Shown here: positions 62,902-64,000 of the stretch, in pieces
Position numbering within the stretch: position 1 is the stretch's first letter
Layout: every line of letters begins with the position of its first letter
Source: Pestalotiopsis fici W106-1
Lineage: Eukaryota; Ascomycota; Sordariomycetes; Amphisphaeriales; Sporocadaceae
NCBI RefSeq assembly: GCF_000516985.1
Contig: NW_006917093.1
Location: forward strand, 2,666,001-2,730,000
Direction of reading: 5' to 3'
Length of the DNA: 64,000 nt
Made by a program: the position numbers and the translations under genes
Notes under the pieces: generated by a model
What the model was told of the DNA's origin: nothing
The model's input: the letters and a program-made list of their open reading frames with translations, nothing else
Databases searched by the model: none

Positions 62902-64000
62902 ATGGCTTTGAACGGAAAAGTTGTGCTTCTTGTACGTACCAGGCTCCTTTGGACACATTCATCATTCCATGTAGCTAATAATGATATGCACAGACCGGAG
63001 CTTCCAGTACGTACTAGGGCTCAAATTGCCATTTCCGGACGATAGACCCTGGCAATCTCTGAGACATATTCCATCCACCTCGAATGCTGACTTGTATGGC
63101 ATAGTGGGCATTGGCGAGGCTATTGCTCATGCCTTGGCCAGCCAAGGAGCAAAGCTGGCACTTGTGTCGAGAACAGAGGTAACAATACCAAATGGCCCGT
63201 CCTCTGCGGCGAAGGCAATGAACTGTGGCTAATGTACAGGTCCATAGTCTACTTTGAAGGAGTTATCGGCGCGCATACAGTCGCAACACTCGGGATGCGT
63301 AGCCAAGTACTACGCCCTAGATGTCGGAAATTACGAATCAGTCGACAAAGGTGTAGCGCAAGCCGTCAAGGACCTGGGACAGATTGACATCCTAATTAAC
63401 AATGTCCGTCGCGCCCAAATGCAAAACTGAAGACGAGGTTATAGATCGCTAACACTACGTCCAGGCTGGTCTTGCGCTGGGAACTCCAGCTCGCTTCCCA
63501 GATCTCATGATCTCAGACATTGTCACCATGAACAATACCAATGTCAATGGATACATGTTCATGACGCATTCCGTGCTGAATCACTCCATGATGCCGCGGG
63601 GAGGTCAAGGCACCATCCTCAACATCACTTCGGTAACGGGTCTTGAGGCTCCGCCGTTCCCAGGAGAGACGGTGTACCATGCGAACAAGGCATTGCAGGA
63701 GGCTTTCACCAACGGTCTCAGGAACGAGCTGAGCGAAACAAACATCAGGGTTTTGGCCTTGCGCCCAGGAGTGGTGGATACGCATTTCCACACACAACGT
63801 GTCGGTTATGACAAGGACATGCATGAGGGCTTTATGAAGGGATTCCAGTACGTTTGCAAATTGTCTAGTTTTTCCGTGTTCAACTGGGCTATACTGACTC
63901 AATCTCGGCAGACCGCTGGATGCCAATGATATTGCCGGGGCAGCTATTTTCATGCTGAGCCAGCCACTAAACTATTCGGTCAAGGCGCTGGACGTCGTAC
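62902..64000 (+). CDS. Short-chain dehydrogenase/reductase, cut off at window end
   Basis: Six exons are visible (62902-62931, 62994-63006, 63105-63178, 63248-63403, 63465-63847, 63912-64000) and join in phase. The start is MALNGKVVLL, then TGASMGIGEAIAHALASQGA, the classical Rossmann TGxxxGIG motif for NAD(P), split by two introns (exon 2 is 13 bp). LGQIDILINNAGLA is the NNAG motif. The catalytic residues are in LNITSVTGL (Ser) and ETVYHANKALQEAF (YxxxK). ALRPGVVDTHFH follows. The last exon (PLDANDIAGAAIFMLSQPL) runs out of the window near the usual C-terminus; only some 15-25 residues should be missing. It is similar to serine/3-hydroxy acid dehydrogenases (YMR226C-like). The many introns and short exons are unusual for an SDR. 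Confidence 0.85.

Noticed and set aside
1..64000. tRNA, rRNA or CRISPR features
   Set aside because: No cloverleaf with a GGTTCRA-type box and no regularly spaced identical repeats were recognised. A tRNAscan run would be decisive for tRNAs.

Overview
This is chromosomal DNA from a filamentous ascomycete, most likely a Sordariomycete and possibly Hypocreales. Genes are short and spaced, with spliceosomal introns of about 42-150 bp (GT-AG, plus two clear GC-AG cases). The families are typical of such fungi: a NACHT-WD40 NOD-like receptor, a QutR/qa-1S quinate repressor, a Zn2Cys6 regulator, a Ctr copper transporter, a heme-thiolate peroxidase and an NCS1 permease. I saw no bacterial features, rRNA, tRNA or CRISPR array. 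The species cannot be fixed from sequence alone. Exon structures were built by hand from splice signals and reading-frame phase, not from transcripts.

Layout. 0-4.7 kb: a secreted esterase-like hydrolase whose frame appears broken at one junction, an APH-fold phosphotransferase, a small lineage-type protein of unknown function, then an AT-rich, RIP-like tract. 4.7-10.9 kb (minus): one five-exon, 1991-residue NOD-like receptor with an N-terminal membrane segment, an unnamed module, a serine hydrolase, NACHT and about 21 WD40 repeats. 12.4-21.4 kb: an MFS sugar-type transporter, a DUF1993-like protein, QutR and a Zn2Cys6 factor. 23-33 kb: two unknown proteins, a WRAP53/Swt21-type WD40 protein, a PQ-loop membrane protein and an SH3-domain membrane protein. 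A 4.5 kb gene-poor stretch follows. 37.5-44.8 kb: a beta-class-like GST, mitochondrial ribosomal protein mL44 head-to-head with a small membrane protein, and a membrane-anchored cPLA2-like lipase. 46.6-52 kb: a Ctr copper transporter, a GFA-fold protein and a 1025-residue protein with several cysteine clusters. 53-64 kb: a run of redox genes.

How genes may work together. The most cluster-like part is 54.5-60.4 kb. A 2-oxoglutarate/Fe(II) dioxygenase and an NCS1 nucleobase-type permease diverge from one promoter carrying four GATA-factor sites, and an FAD monooxygenase lies tail-to-tail with the permease. This suggests nitrogen-controlled uptake and oxidation of a heterocyclic compound. A peroxidase on one side, and a GPI-type wall protein and a short-chain dehydrogenase on the other, may or may not belong. 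The NOD-like receptor, flanked by AT-rich sequence and small lineage-type genes, is the strongest candidate for a self/non-self or immune system.
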